Notes: generated from the letters alone by a model not told the origin. A DNA stretch of 64,000 nt from Anodontia alba (GCA_964016985.1 OZ024836.1:40172803-40236802); one strand, 5' to 3'; counted from the first letter of the stretch, positions 53,217-64,000 are shown. Numbers and translations: made by a program.

Positions 53217-54442
53217 ACACACTGGCATAGCTACAGTAACCGACAAACAAAACAGAACTTATCAGATGAACTGCCTTTCAACGGTGAGCAGAAATAATTG
53301 CTTGGTGGAGGGGCGGAGTGACTTACACTGGTTTATTCCGTCAAAGCTCCATCTTATCTGGTGCAGCTTAACATTACAAATATATCATTTAGCTAAAGTT
53401 CTTTAGGAAAAAAACGGAACTTTTTGTTCAAAATATGTAATCAATATTTAGCGATTGTCTCAACAAATAAAAGAAGTTAAAGTAATGTCTAATAATATTG
53501 GCTTCATTTGCCTCGGATGGAGATTCCATGAAGTTTCTCTAGTAGCGAAACATACACAAGTACGCAACAATACGTGTACACTTTGACTTGATCGAAATAC
53601 CAACAATTTGCCTATATATTACCAGTAACAAGGTAGGAGCGTCACTAACATTTTGACAAGACCATATAGTATAATGCTATTGATCCCCTGAGGTGAAAAA
53701 CCTCTCAATCTAACTGACGAAATATTCAAATGTGAGAATCCTCCCATTTGAATATTTCTTCAGTTCCATTAAGCAGTTTAATTAATTTGCGTGGTAATAT
53801 AAAGTGTAGAAAATCATATGTGAAGAAACAGTATGATCGGAAAAAAATCTCATGAGAGTTTTACTTGACCTAAACAGCCTTTTTGTAGCACATTAATTTC
53901 CTTTTAAACAAATAAGCAAAATATAGTTAGGTTCTTTAAGTATTTATTGTATGCAATTTTGTTTACATTATTTTTCTATGTTATTTGGCAGTGAAAGTCT
54001 TATCAACGGATTTTATCTGTTTCCAACACATAAAATTATACGCACTCATCAAGAGCAGACACGTGTTTAAACTGTTTTATATATATTTCTCTATGAAAAA
54101 GTATGTTGTATTACTCCTTATAGGTACCTTGACGAGAAGAGGCGAACACAATGAGTAATATTACATTCCCGTGAGAAAAAAAAAATGAAAACGATACCAA
54201 TTTGTTTTTGTTGTAAACATGTCTCCTTCTTGAAGTATATATACACCATACACCACAAATAAAGCATAAACATGTTAAATGGATATTATTTTCGAGACGA
54301 TTATTCCTTTTCTGAAAGATGCAAATGGCCCTCATGGGTTGATGCGTCGTTAAACCTGGTCATCATAATCTTTTTTCTGAAGAATAAGGTAAGTTGTGTA
54401 GTTAATAAACAAATATACATTTGATTTGTATTTAAACATCGT
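53217..54442. other. Unassigned 1.2-kb AT-rich stretch
   Basis: It contains a small inverted motif at 53720-53765 (ATATTCAAATGTGAGAATCC, TCCCATTTGAATATTTC). A degraded family E-like hairpin lies at 54080-54180 (TTCTCTATGAAAAAGTATGT). No gene is supported. Confidence 0.35.
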
Positions 54443-54917
54443 GCAGTCAACTTTAATGGCTCGAACATCTTTGAAACCATGGACACTTGTTCTAGACATG
54501 GGCAGTTCAAGCCATTGACGGTTATTCTCAACGCCGGGTCAGGAAGCTTCCCAGTCAGCATTCTACGTAAATCTATATCGGGCCGTCATCGGCCCGTCAG
54601 GGTAGCTGACGGGCCGATGACGGCCCGATAAAAATTTACGTAGAATGCTAGCTGGGTTATGGGAATAATTTAGGTAAGTAAGTCTTTTCGATCTTACGTA
54701 AAATAAAGGTATATTAAGTGTACTCATTAGAATCGCCTCGATAAGGAGATCATAAAGAGCACACATACATTTTCATAATAAAATAAAAACATTTCCCTAT
54801 AATATCCCTTAATATTTGTTTTCCTGTGCTATCGGAAGAATTTCCTAGGGACATAAAAACGAGTTCGAATCAGCCACGGTAAATAAACCATCGGTGCTCG
54901 AGTCATTGAAGTTTTAC

Positions 54918-54921
<4 letters not shown>
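54443..54921. mobile_element. Pogo-like MITE, family A copy 7, interrupted by family P
   Basis: CAGTCAACTTTAATGGCTCG to GAAGTTTTACTGTA. The right inner arm is degraded (CGCCTCGATAAGGAGATCAT). A 107-bp family P element is inserted in the left arm between GGTCAGGAAGC and GGGAATAATTTAGG. Confidence 0.85.
54550..54656. mobile_element. 107-bp palindromic MITE, family P copy 2, nested
   Basis: CCCAGTCAGCATTCTACG to TAGAATGCTAGCTGGG. It has exactly the length of the copy at 6364 and lies in inverted orientation. The inner arm pairs almost perfectly; one AT-rich step (GATAAAAATT) differs. High identity to copy 1 means recent activity. Confidence 0.9.

Positions 54922-54954
<33 letters not shown>
54922..54954. 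repeat. Poly(T) tract
   Basis: A ~34-base T run that joins family A to family B. Confidence 0.9.
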
Positions 54955-54960
54955 CAAAAA

Positions 54961-55272
54961 TACAGCCGACTCTCGTTATCTCGAAGTCTGAGGGACTCTC
55001 TGAAATACTTCGGGATATATGTACCTGGACATATCAGATTTGCAGAATTGAGGAAAAACTAAATCCAACCACATTTCACGAAGAATATGTAATTTGACTC
55101 CTGAAGTTAGAGATATACTGAAAATATTGTGGAAAGGAGGAGAAATTGCTCCTCTTTTCGACAATATTTTGTTACCTGTACTTAGCTTTTCATGTTTTAA
55201 CAGGGATTTTTCACTTCGACATAAGCGGTTATTTGAGATAAGCGAAGTTGAGATAACCAGAGTCGACTGCAG
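54961..55272. mobile_element. Pogo-like MITE, family B copy 2
   Basis: ACAGCCGACTCTCGTTATCT to AGATAACCAGAGTCGACTGC. The mirrored ends are better preserved than in the copy at 4066. The centre has GGAGGAGAAATTGCTCCTC. Confidence 0.8.
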
Positions 55273-55677
55273 TAGTTAATTGTATGCTAAGGAAATATAC
55301 CTTCTGCGATACACGCTAGAACTGCAAATGAAAAAACCGCACTCAGATGCATAGTTCGAAAGTTACAATCCGATTCCAAACATAGAAAACAACAAAAGCA
55401 CAGTGAAGGTCCTTTCTGTCGTATCAAAGTTTTTATACCGAAATTAATTCTAAACACTTGAGTGATCAGAAATCATTCAACCATTGTCAGAATAAATTGT
55501 CATGGAAGGCAACAGTTCCTGAATAGCATGTCATTGCCTAGTCTTATTAATTTCACTGGAATAATAACGTGATTGTTTCTCTACATATTTCTATAGGCAT
55601 TTCATTTAAATATCATTGATGGATAGAACCTTTACATTTTGCCATAATACATGTTATAATACATATATCAGGTACCA
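55273..55677. other. Unassigned DNA
   Basis: No feature supported. Confidence 0.3.
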
Positions 55678-55890
55678 TGAACCGCGTCGAGTAAAAATGT
55701 GCCTTCTGGTCATGCGCGAAGGCACATATGCGCTGTCTAATCAGGGCAATCGCTGTGCACTGCCAGACTCATTGGATACTATAGAATGTGTCAATGAATA
55801 GCAATGGCCCAGCTGAGACCTTCCACATACCCTGGATGATCTGAATCTGCACATTTTGAGCATGTTGGAAGGTACTTTTTCGCTTGATGC
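55678..55890. repeat. Family I-like repeat, copy 5
   Basis: TGAACCGCGTCGAGTAAAAA, CGAAGGCACATATGCGCTGT, TGGATGATCTGAATCTGCAC and GTTGGAAGGTACTTTTTCGC fit a diverged member that has picked up an internal GCAATGGCCCAGC segment. Confidence 0.45.
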
Positions 55891-56160
55891 TGTATATAAG
55901 TGTATGTAGGGTTGTATCATTTGTAAGGAGTTTTCTGCGAACAATTCTGTCCAATGGGGAAAGTTACATGTACTCTGGGTTGTAAGGCGGTCAGTTTGTG
56001 CTGTGCACTATACTCTACATGTGTACCTAAAATTCACAGGACTGCTTCTCGTGTTCAAAAATTTTATATCTGTGTATGATAGGCCAGTCATTTATGTAAA
56101 TTATTGGCATTCAAATGGCACTAACCTTCATTAACATACTTGTTTTCACTACCGAACTTC
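55891..56160. other. Unassigned DNA
   Basis: No feature supported. Confidence 0.3.
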
Positions 56161-56550
56161 TCAGACACCAAGAGGAAGAGGAAACAGACAAAACCAAACA
56201 AATCGAACAAAAGTACGAAAAGCACTAAGAGTAGCTCTCTGTCTTCCCCAAGCTAGGTAATCGCAATGCTAAAAGGACTGAAAAACACAATAACAATATA
56301 ATACTAGGTAAGACATAAAACAAATCGCCTCGTAGAATAAACCACAAAGCAACAAAGAGTAAGACATAGAGTCAACCACCGAGGGGAGTGGGGTGGGGGT
56401 TAAAGCACTTTTACAGCTAGCCTCTTCACCCTGGGTCCCGATGCTACTCTTAATACAAAAATACATAAAAATTTGGTTTGCATGAAGGCTACCAACCCGG
56501 TCAATGCATCAAAACGAAAACATAAAAATCAAATTAATCATTATAATAAC
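56161..56550 (+). repeat. S element, 5'-truncated long form
   Basis: It starts inside the element at CAGACACCAAGAGGAAGAGG and continues through CAAATCGCCTCGTAGAATAA into the distal half (ATGCTACTCTTAATACAAAA). The GGACCACCGCC block is deleted. It ends at TTATAATAACTC. Confidence 0.8.
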
Positions 56551-56559
56551 TCAAAAAAA

Positions 56560-56775
56560 TGGCAGATGCGCCCAGCGAAGACTCAGCTCAGCCTGGGCAT
56601 CCGCCTTGTCTAATCAGAGTCTTCGATGTGCGCCCGATGGGTAGCTAAAGACCCAAGCTTTCTTCATGTGGACAGTGAAAAGTCTGATCAGACTAGGCGG
56701 GTGCCCAGGCTGATCAGCGTCTTCGCTGCGCGCACATGCCATTTTGTAGGTTATGTCGTCCGCTGGCTCATATAC
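56560..56775. repeat. Family I repeat, copy 6
   Basis: GATGCGCCCAGCGAAGACTC, AGTCTTCGATGTGCGCCCG, GTGCCCAGGCTGATCAGCGT and GCGCACATGCCATTTTGTAG give two related halves with inner hairpins. Confidence 0.55.
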
Positions 56776-56895
56776 AAAAAAGTTAGCTGTTTCTGACTGT
56801 CATTTACTGTCAATTTGCTTTCAAAGTTTGAAGTGGGAGTAACACTCTACACTGTAATAAATTCAAATGAATACATGTTTTAATACATGAATAAC

Positions 56896-57130
56896 TGGGC
56901 CGCGCCATGCGAAAAAAAGGTGTCATCGGGCATATGCGGACAGCAAATGCCCAGATCAGCTTCCGCATCCTCGCAGTCTAATCAGGGCCTTCGCTGTCCG
57001 CTAACAGAATCATTGGACGCCATAAAATATAACAATGAAAAGCAAATGCCTGCATGGTACTTTTCACAGGCGTAGAATGAATCTGAATCAGTGAATTTTG
57101 CACATGCTCGAAGACACATTTTCAGTTGGC
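56896..57130. repeat. Family I-like repeat, copy 7
   Basis: CTGGGCCGCGCCATGCGAAA, GGACAGCAAATGCCCAGATC, TCGCAGTCTAATCAGGGCCT and TCGCTGTCCGCTAACAGAAT form a hairpin; ..GCTCGAAGACACATTTTC closes it. Confidence 0.55.
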
Positions 57131-57254
57131 GTGCCCAACTAAAATTAACCTATTTATCTCTGTTACGTTCTAAGAGAGTTACAGATAAACAGAACACAAA
57201 GTCCCGCCTGTTGTAGGTTTTTGTTGTTTTGCTTTGATTTGCCGTCATACATGT

Positions 57255-57635
57255 ACAGTCGAACGTCAATGGCTCGAACATCTTTGGGACCATGGAAATT
57301 CGTTCGAGACATGGGTAGTTCGAGCCACTGAGGGTTAATCATGGCACCAGTTCAGGAAGCAAATAGCGATAATTTAGGGAAATCTTTTCGATTTTCTACA
57401 CAAAAATCGTATGTTGAGTGTACTCATTAGAATCGTCTCGATGAGGCGATTCTAATGAGTAAATCATTAGGCGATTCTAATGAGTACACACAACATTCTA
57501 TGATTAAATAAGAAAAAAAACCTAAATATTTGTTTTCTTGAGCTATTGGAAGAGTTTTGTAGGGACTGAAAAAAGAGTTCGAATCATCCAGGGTAAACGA
57601 GCCATCCGTGTTCGAGCCATTGAGGTTATACTGTA
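57255..57635. mobile_element. Pogo-like MITE, family A copy 8, duplicated hairpin arm
   Basis: ACAGTCGAACGTCAATGGCT to GAGGTTATACTGTA. In the hairpin the right inner arm (GGCGATTCTAATGAGTA) is present twice in tandem, joined by AATCATTA, so the palindrome is asymmetric. Confidence 0.85.
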
Positions 57636-57773
57636 GTTAGTTTACTCTTCCTCTTTATATCATTTGTCTGTTATTATGCTTCCTGGACATCTTTATTATT
57701 TAACAGTCATACACGCAGATTGCCACAGAACATCCATGTAGTGTCCTCTCTTTTTGCAACGTGTTACATTTTT

Positions 57774-60700
57774 AGCTCACCTGAGCCGAAGGCGTCGTCG
57801 TCGTCGTCGTCCGTCTGTCCGTCCACAATCTTTAAACAACATCTCCTCCTAAACCACTGATTGGAATTTGACCAAACTTCACAGGAATGATCCTTGGTTG
57901 GTCCTCTTTTAAATTTGTTCAAATGGTTCCGGTCCATTGCATATCTAGGTCACAGGAGCTAAAAATATATTTTTAAGCTAAAAACTTAAAAAATCTTCTT
58001 GTCAGACACCACTGGACCGATTTCCATATAATTTTGCAGAAATGTTTCTTTGGTGACCCTTTACCAAGATTGTTCAAGCCATTTGGATTCGTCAAAAAAC
58101 ACGGCCGCCAGGGGGCGGGGCTTATTTTCCCTATATATCTATATAGCAAACTTTAAAAATCTTCTTGTCAGAAACCACTGGACCGATTTCAATATAATTT
58201 TGCAGAAATGTTCCTTTGATGATCTTCTATCAAGATTTTTCAAGCCATTTGGATTCGACAAAAAAACATGGCCGCCAGGGGGCGGGGCTTATTTTCCCTA
58301 TATATCTATATAGAAAAATTAAAAAAATCTTCTTGTCAGAAACTACTGAACCAATTTCCATATAATTTTGCAGAATTGTTCCATTGGTGATCCTCTACCA
58401 AGATTGTTCAAGCTATTTTGATTCGTTAAAAAACATGGCCGCCAGGGGGCGGGGCCTATTTTCCCTATATATCTATATAGAAAACTTTAAAAATCTTCTT
58501 GTCAGAAACCAATGGACCAATTTCAATATGATTTTGCAAAAATGTTCCATTGGTAATCCTCTACCTAGATTGTTCAAGCCATTTGGATTCGTCAAAAAAC
58601 ATGGCCGCCAGGGGGGGGGGGGGCGGGGCTTATTTTCCCAATATATCTATATAGAAAAATTTAAAAATCTTCTTGTCAGAAACCACTGACTGATTCCCAT
58701 ATAATTTTGCAGAAATGTTCCTTAGGTGATCCTCTACCAAGATTGTTCAAGCCATTTGGATTCGTCAAAAAACATGGCCGCCAGGGGGCGGGGCTTATTT
58801 TCCCTATATATCTATATAGAAAACTTTAAAAATCTTCTTGTCAGAAACCACTGAACCGATTTCCATATAATTTTGCAGGAATGTTCCTTTGGTGATCCTC
58901 TACCAAGATTGTTCAAGCCATTAGGATTTGTCAAAAAACATGGCCACTGGGGGCGGGGCTTATTTTCCCTATATATCTATATAGAAAACTTAAAAACTCT
59001 TCTTGTCAGAAACCACTGGACCGATTTCCATATAATTTTGCAGAAATGTTTCTTTGGTGATCCTCTACCAAGATTGTTCAAGCCATTTGGATTCGTCAAA
59101 AAACATGGCCGCCAGGGGGCGGGGCTTATTTTCCCTATATACCTATATAGAAAACTTAAAAAATCTTCTTGTCAGAAACCACTAAACCGATTTCCATATA
59201 ATTTTGCAGAAATGTTCCTTTGGTAATTCTCTGCCAAGATTGTTCAAGCCATTTGGATTCGTCAAAAAACATGGCCGCCAGGGGGTGGGGCTTATTTTCC
59301 CTATATACCTATATAGAAAACTTAAAAAATCTTCTTGTCAGAAACCACTGGACCGATTGCAATATAATTTTGCAGAAATGTTTCTTTGGTGATTCTGTAC
59401 CAAGATTGTTCAAGCCATTTGGATTTGTCGAAAAACATGGCCGCCAAGGGGCAGGGCTTATTTTCCCTATATATCTTTATAGAAAACTTGAAACATCTTT
59501 TTGTCAGAAACCATTGGACCAATTTCATTATAACTTGGCAAAAATGTTTTCTTGGTGACTCTCTACCAAGATTGTTCAAGTAAACGTGATTCATCAAAAA
59601 ACAAGGCCGCCGGGGGTGGGGGAAGCTTATTTTCCCTTTATATCTATATAGAAAACTTGAAAAAATCTTCTTGTCAGAAACCACTGGACCAATTTCAATA
59701 TAACTTGGCAGAAATGTTTCCTTGGCGACCCTTTACCAAGATTGTTCAAGCCGTCTTGGTTTGTCAAAAAACATGGCTGCTAGCGGGCGGGGTTTATTTT
59801 CCTTATATATCTATATAGAAAGCTTGAAAAAATCTTCTTGTCAGAAACCACTGGACTGATTTTAATGTAACTTGGCAGAAATGTTTCTTTGGTGACCCTT
59901 TACCAAGATTGTTCAAGCTGTCATGATTTGTCAAAAACATGGCTGCTAGGGGGCGGGGCTTATTTTCCCTATATATCTATATAGAAAGCTTGAAAAAATC
60001 TTCTTGTCAGAAACCACTCGACCGATTTCAATATTACTTAGCAGAAATGTTTCTTTGGTGACCCTTTACCAAGACTGTTCAAGCTGTCATGATTTGTCAA
60101 AAAACATGGCTGCAAGGGGACTGGGCTTATTTTCCCGAAATATCTGTATAGAAAATTTTAATGATCTTCTTGTCAGAAACCACTGGACTGATTTCAATAT
60201 AACATTGCAGAAATGTTTCTTATGTAATCCTCTTTCAAGGTTATTCAAGCCGTCATGATTCATCAAGAAACATGGCCACCAGGGGGAGAAGCTTATTTTC
60301 CCTATAGATCTATAGAGAAAACTTTAAAAATCTTCTTGTCAGAAACCACCAGACCGATTTCATTATAACTTGGCAAAAATGTTTCCTTGGTGACCCTCTA
60401 CCAAGATTGCTCAAGTGATTGTGATTTGTCAAAAAACATGGCTGCTAGCGGGTGGGGCTTATTTTCCATATATAATCTACATGTATATAGAAAACTAAAA
60501 AATCTTCTTGTCATAAACCACCAGACCGATTTCAATATAACTTAGCAGGAATGTTTCTTTGGCGACCCTCTACCAAGGTTGTTAAAGCTGTCATGATTTG
60601 TCAAAAAAACATGGCCGCTAGGGGGCGGGGCTTATTTTCCCTATATATCTATATAAAAAAAATAAAAATCTTCTCGTAAGAAACCGTTGGACAGAGTTCA

Positions 60701-61409
60701 ATGTAACTTGGCAGGAATGTTGCTTTGGTGACCCTCTACCAAGATTGTTCAAGCCTTCATGATAGGTCAAAAAACATGGCCCCCAGGGGGGCGGGGCTTA
60801 TTTTCCGTATATATCTGTATAGAAAACTTTAAAATTCTTCTTGTCAAATACCTCCTGACTGATTTCAATAATGCTTTGGTGACCCTCTACCAAGAATGTT
60901 CAAGCAATCCTGGTTTGTCAAAAAACATGGCTGCTAGTGGGTGGGGCTTATTTTCCCTTATAGATCTAAATAGAAAACTTTAAAAATCTTCTTGTCAGAA
61001 ACCACTGAACCGATTTCAGTTTAACTTGGCAGGAATGTTCCTTTGGTTACCCTCTACCAAGTTTGTTCAAGCTGTCATGATTCATCAAAAAAATGGCCGT
61101 TAGGGGGTAGGGCTTTATAGCGATATAAAACGCTTTAAAAATCTTTTTGTCAGAAACCACTGGACCAATTTCAGTATAACTTGGCAGAAATATTCCTTTG
61201 GTGACCCTCTTTTAAGATTAAGTCAAGTCGTCATGATGCGTTAAAAAGTAAAAAGACATGACTTGGTGGTGGGGGTTGGGGGGCGGGGAGACAGGGCTAT
61301 AAAATTTATACATAAATCTTAGAGCAGTGAACTTGGCTGAAACTTCAACAGTAAGTATGCAAATCTGTTTGCTCAGGTGAGCGATATAGGACCATCATGG
61401 TCCTCTTGT
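57774..61409 (+). mobile_element. Pearl/Helentron-like composite element 3 with ~20 units of ~167 bp
   Basis: The left end AGCTCACCTGAGCCGAAGGC is followed by a (GTC)n/(CCGT)n tract (57788-57823). The right end is TGCTCAGGTGAGCGATATAG, then a hairpin GGACCATCATGGTCC and TCTTGTTTT. AGCTCACCTGAGC is inverted relative to GCTCAGGTGAGC. Units start near 58000, 58160, 58327, 58494, 58668 and so on to ~61147. Landmarks are CTTCTTGTCAGAAACCACTG, ACCAAGATTGTTCAAGCC, AACATGGCCGCCAGGGGGCG and CCCTATATATCTATATAGAA. The open frames across units are low-divergence tandem artefacts. No Rep/helicase is present. Confidence 0.85.
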
Positions 61410-61589
61410 TTTATTTGTTCATACAATCCTTCTGAATTAATAAACTACGTCACCATTAAATTCAGATTTCGGCAGACTTCAATGCAGAGGTCTTTGTCGG
61501 ATATGATTGCTACTATTTTTCATGTGCGGAGACATTTTAGGAAAAAAAATAAATGATTCCGATCTGAGTCCAAATGTCGTATATAAACA
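61410..61589. other. Unassigned DNA
   Basis: No feature supported. Confidence 0.3.
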
Positions 61590-62080
61590 CATATAAGTGA
61601 AATTACACAGTAAATGCCAAAATTACAAAGCTCAGCCCTCCCGAGACACCAAAGGAGAAAGAGCTTAGATCAAATATAATAACGAAACAAACGCCACATA
61701 CGAAACCAGCGACGCACAAAGACGAACTGCAACAGAGGAACCACCTTGGAACTGTCAGTAAGAAAACTACTGTTTGGGGCGGGGCAAATAATACAAATAT
61801 TAGTCCGCATAGGGGTCCTCTGCCTCATGTAGGAAACATCACAGTGAAACGCATCTTAAAACACTGTTTTGAAACAAATCAAATGGATCAGTGGCGATTC
61901 CTATTGTTTGTGGTGTTCTTATATTCTGGCTTCAGATCGTCACTGAGCCCTTTGCACCGTTTCATCAAAATGTTTGCGATTATATCTGTTTCATTGCGAT
62001 GTTTCACAGATGAGGTAACAGATCCCTGCGCGGAACGAACATATATTTGTGATTTGGAGTTGCATCAGCATTAAGGGTGA
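61590..62080 (+). repeat. Family T element, best copy (~490 bp)
   Basis: AAGTGAAATTACACAGTAAA, AAAGCTCAGCCCTCCCGAGA, ACTGCAACAGAGGAACCACC and AACTGTCAGTAAGAAAACTA give the proximal half; TTCTGGCTTCAGATCGTCAC, ATGTTTGCGATTATATCTGT and GAGTTGCATCAGCATTAAGG the distal half. The layout parallels S (CAGCCCTTCCCAGACACCAAGAG..; CACCGCCTTAGAACGGTCAG), so T and S look like distant sister families (inference). Confidence 0.6.
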
Positions 62081-62084
62081 GGCT

Positions 62085-62357
62085 CATTATGAAAACATGC
62101 CTATTCAAATATAATGAAAATTTTACCACCAAAAAATGAAAATGTTTACATGAAAAATTCTGATATGTTTCATATTTCTGCTCAAAACATAGATTGTGGG
62201 TACTCGACGAGGCGGTTCTAACAAGTATCCACAATCTATGTTTTGAGCAGAAAAAAGAAAAAATAATGTATACCTCTGTACCCTTGTAAACCCCAGTTTT
62301 ACTATATAAAAGTGGGGTATAAGGGGGTCAAAAGTATATAGGCATGTTTTCGTGATG
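62085..62357. mobile_element. MITE family D copy 8, left hairpin arm deleted
   Basis: CATTATGAAAACATGCC to GGCATGTTTTCGTGATG. The left arm reads GTGGGTACTCG and jumps to ACGAGGCGGTTCTAAC, so the left half of the tip is missing. The right arm is complete. Confidence 0.85.
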
Positions 62358-63091
62358 TCGATTAAACTGCTTTAAACTCAACATTAGTGTTTCTACTGAT
62401 CGTTCCAGGGAGGTTCCTAAGTTGCAGTTTTTTTTTTGTTCGTGCATTGGTGGTTTCATACGTGAAATTTGTTTTGTTATTATTTGTTTCTATTTTTTTT
62501 TCTTTTGATGTCTCGAGTAGGCTGTGCTTCGTGATTGAGGCGTTGCTTGGGTCTCCACTTGTATTTTTGGTGTGCATGCTGGAATCAAAGAGGACGTTAT
62601 GAAAAGTGTCCTCCTCCTCCTCCTTGAAAACATTGTGAAAATTCCTCCAACTCTATCCATCCCTATAATATACAGTTAGTGCATCGTTCTGCATAAAGCC
62701 ATCTAGCTCTTCACAGAAACATCACATTTCAAGAATCTGAAATACGAGGACTCCATGATACGCGTATAGATTATACTGAAGGAAGGAAGCTACCTAATCG
62801 TCTGGATAGATGATCAAAGGAAATTACTGCTTTACCCACATCAAACGCCTAGACCTACGTCCCATAGTCAGCTTTTCCAATAGTTCGACGCAGATAATAA
62901 CAAATGTTACCAATGATTAAAACACACACCATTTTCTTGTCGTACTGTCAAATATGCTTGTAGATATCCATTATCTTGTGTTGGACTGACAACGATTGTC
63001 ATTAGTAGCTTTTATGAACTACTTGACACATCTGATCAACATAAGGTTTATATTTAATCTCTGATCTGCGACTAAAACTTGCTAAACTTTA
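62358..63091. other. Unassigned DNA with eroded T/S-like end
   Basis: CTGATCGTTCCAGGGAGGTT, TTCCTAAGTTGCAG and GGCTGTGCTTCGTGATTGAG (62395-62545) match reversed T/S motifs weakly. No gene. Confidence 0.35.
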
Positions 63092-63830
63092 TATCCTGAT
63101 GTATAAATGTGAATATATTAAGCGAGAAGAGTTTGTTAATAGTGTAGACATTTTATTACTGATTCGGAAAGAAAACGTGATCAGATTAAAATCTTGCAGA
63201 TCCTATTCTATCTCATTTGATAGAAACAATGTTTGTAAAATATCGCCTGAAAAAGGGATAAAAAAAATTAAAGAAACCAAAGATTCGGATTGATTGAGTT
63301 TCAGCAGTAATACAAGTAATAAACAGATAATTGCTAAACTTTACTGTCATCTTTTATTGCACGACTGGTGGTCGGACCGGATACTCAATGAAAGACTCAG
63401 TTCTAAGCCTTTTCTTTATGGCATACAATATTTGGATGACTTAAATATTGATAATGAGCTGATGGCTGATACTATTTACCCAAAAGATCTACAGTTAATG
63501 CCTCTGAGACGAAGCACCGTTTCTGGATTTAGATGTATCAATTATCTAATAAATAATCTCTAACTAATTTATGACAAACGGGACGACTTTGATTTTAATA
63601 TAAATGTTCCATTTTTGGATTGCTGTGTCCTTCATACTGTTTTATGGTGTATATATTTCTCATTTAATTCGTTTCACTAGAGCATCTAGTCAAGTTTCAA
63701 CTGAAAGACTTTAATAATCGAAATGAAATTTTAACTGCTTAACTTCTTAAGCAAGGGTACCGTTATCATAAACAACGTAAAACATTTTCTAAGTTTTATC
63801 GCCGTCATTCTGAATTAATATCCAAATAAA
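63092..63830 (+). pseudogene. C-terminal part of a decayed reverse transcriptase (non-LTR or Penelope-like type)
   Basis: The frame at 63294-63563 contains QYLDDLNID, with YLDD at 63429-63440 as the reverse-transcriptase active-site box. TIYPKDLQLMPLRR follows, and after a stop comes YDKRDDFDFNIN and PFLD (63570-63620). Further fragments in shifted frames read LKDFNNRNEILTA (~63695) and GYRYHKQRKTFSKFYRRH (~63755). The order YLDD, IYP-E/D-LQL, FLD, KLLKQGYRYH is one I associate with a reverse transcriptase common in mollusc genomes; its exact clade is uncertain. Several stops and frameshifts make it non-functional. Its 5' part is not recognisable upstream. Confidence 0.6.
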
Positions 63831-63944
63831 TTATTGGTTTGATAACATTGGGTCCTCGGACTAAATGATGGCTTCCTCCTCCCTCCTTCATCTGTTTCAG
63901 ATGGCCGGACGCTTGACTATCAATGTATGCAGTCGGGCTCATAG

Positions 63945-64000
63945 TAATGTTTGTGGCTTTCTTGTGTTCTGGCTTTAGATCTTTATGGAGGTCTTTGCTA
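63945..64000 (+). repeat. Family T distal block, cut by window end
   Basis: GTGTTCTGGCTTTAGATC at 63964-63981 matches 1342 and 61910. It continues beyond the window. Confidence 0.5.

Noticed and set aside
58050..59818. Series of 60-120-codon ORFs with FKPFGFVKKHG-like repeats
   Set aside because: The unit length and frame change from unit to unit and the frames break repeatedly; they follow the ~167-bp DNA repeat, not a protein.

Overview
This window looks like repeat-dense nuclear DNA of a marine or freshwater invertebrate, most probably a bivalve mollusc (inference). The sequence is AT-rich and has no operons. It contains mariner transposases, a LINE, tRNA-derived SINEs, long microsatellites and a very large number of palindromic MITE-like elements. 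Three composite elements have the layout known from bivalve 'pearl'/Helentron-like elements: short conserved ends, a (CCGT)n-type microsatellite and a core of ~140-175 bp tandem repeats. The species cannot be fixed from the sequence alone.

Only one segment is convincing as a host protein-coding gene: a large 3'-terminal exon on the minus strand (43050-44638). It encodes about 528 residues of a cysteine-free, low-complexity protein in five zones: a Pro/Phe/Lys/Arg basic zone, an Asn/Phe/Met repeat zone, a zone of 25-residue Gly/Asn/Met repeats, a Gly-Pro-Asp-Pro zone and an Asn-rich tail. The reading frame has no ATG near its 5' end but meets a good splice acceptor. An upstream exon, possibly carrying a signal peptide, must therefore exist but was not found. 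A secreted structural (shell-matrix, byssal or silk-like) protein is my best guess.

Layout: 0-4.4 kb pogo-like MITEs and a pearl-like element (1743-3781); 4.4-9.3 kb mixed MITEs; 9.3-11.6 kb a second pearl-like tandem element; 12-20.5 kb MITE-rich DNA with a dead mariner (16181-17534); 22.3-23.5 kb a second, better-preserved but dead mariner; 23.8-35 kb MITEs, S elements and SSRs; 35.6-38.4 kb a broken jockey/CR1-type LINE; 39.6-39.9 kb a SINE with an 11-bp target duplication; 42.2-42.5 kb a MITE with internal tandem repeats; 43-44.6 kb the gene exon; 44.8-49.4 kb a SINE and three same-strand S elements; 49.8-52.3 kb a ~78-bp satellite-like array with nested insertions; 52.4-57.6 kb pogo-like MITEs, a SINE and nested MITEs; 57.8-61.4 kb a third pearl-like element with about 20 units of ~167 bp; 63.1-63.8 kb the C-terminal part of a decayed reverse transcriptase.

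The most unusual signal is modular. MITE families with unrelated termini (here named A, D and E) share the same inner hairpin arms and the same hairpin tip, and the tip sequence differs between families by paired (compensatory) changes. Several copies have lost one arm with a breakpoint at or near the hairpin tip. Family letters (A, B, D, E, F, G, H, I, M, P, Q, S, T, V, W, X, Y) are local labels of mine, not database names.
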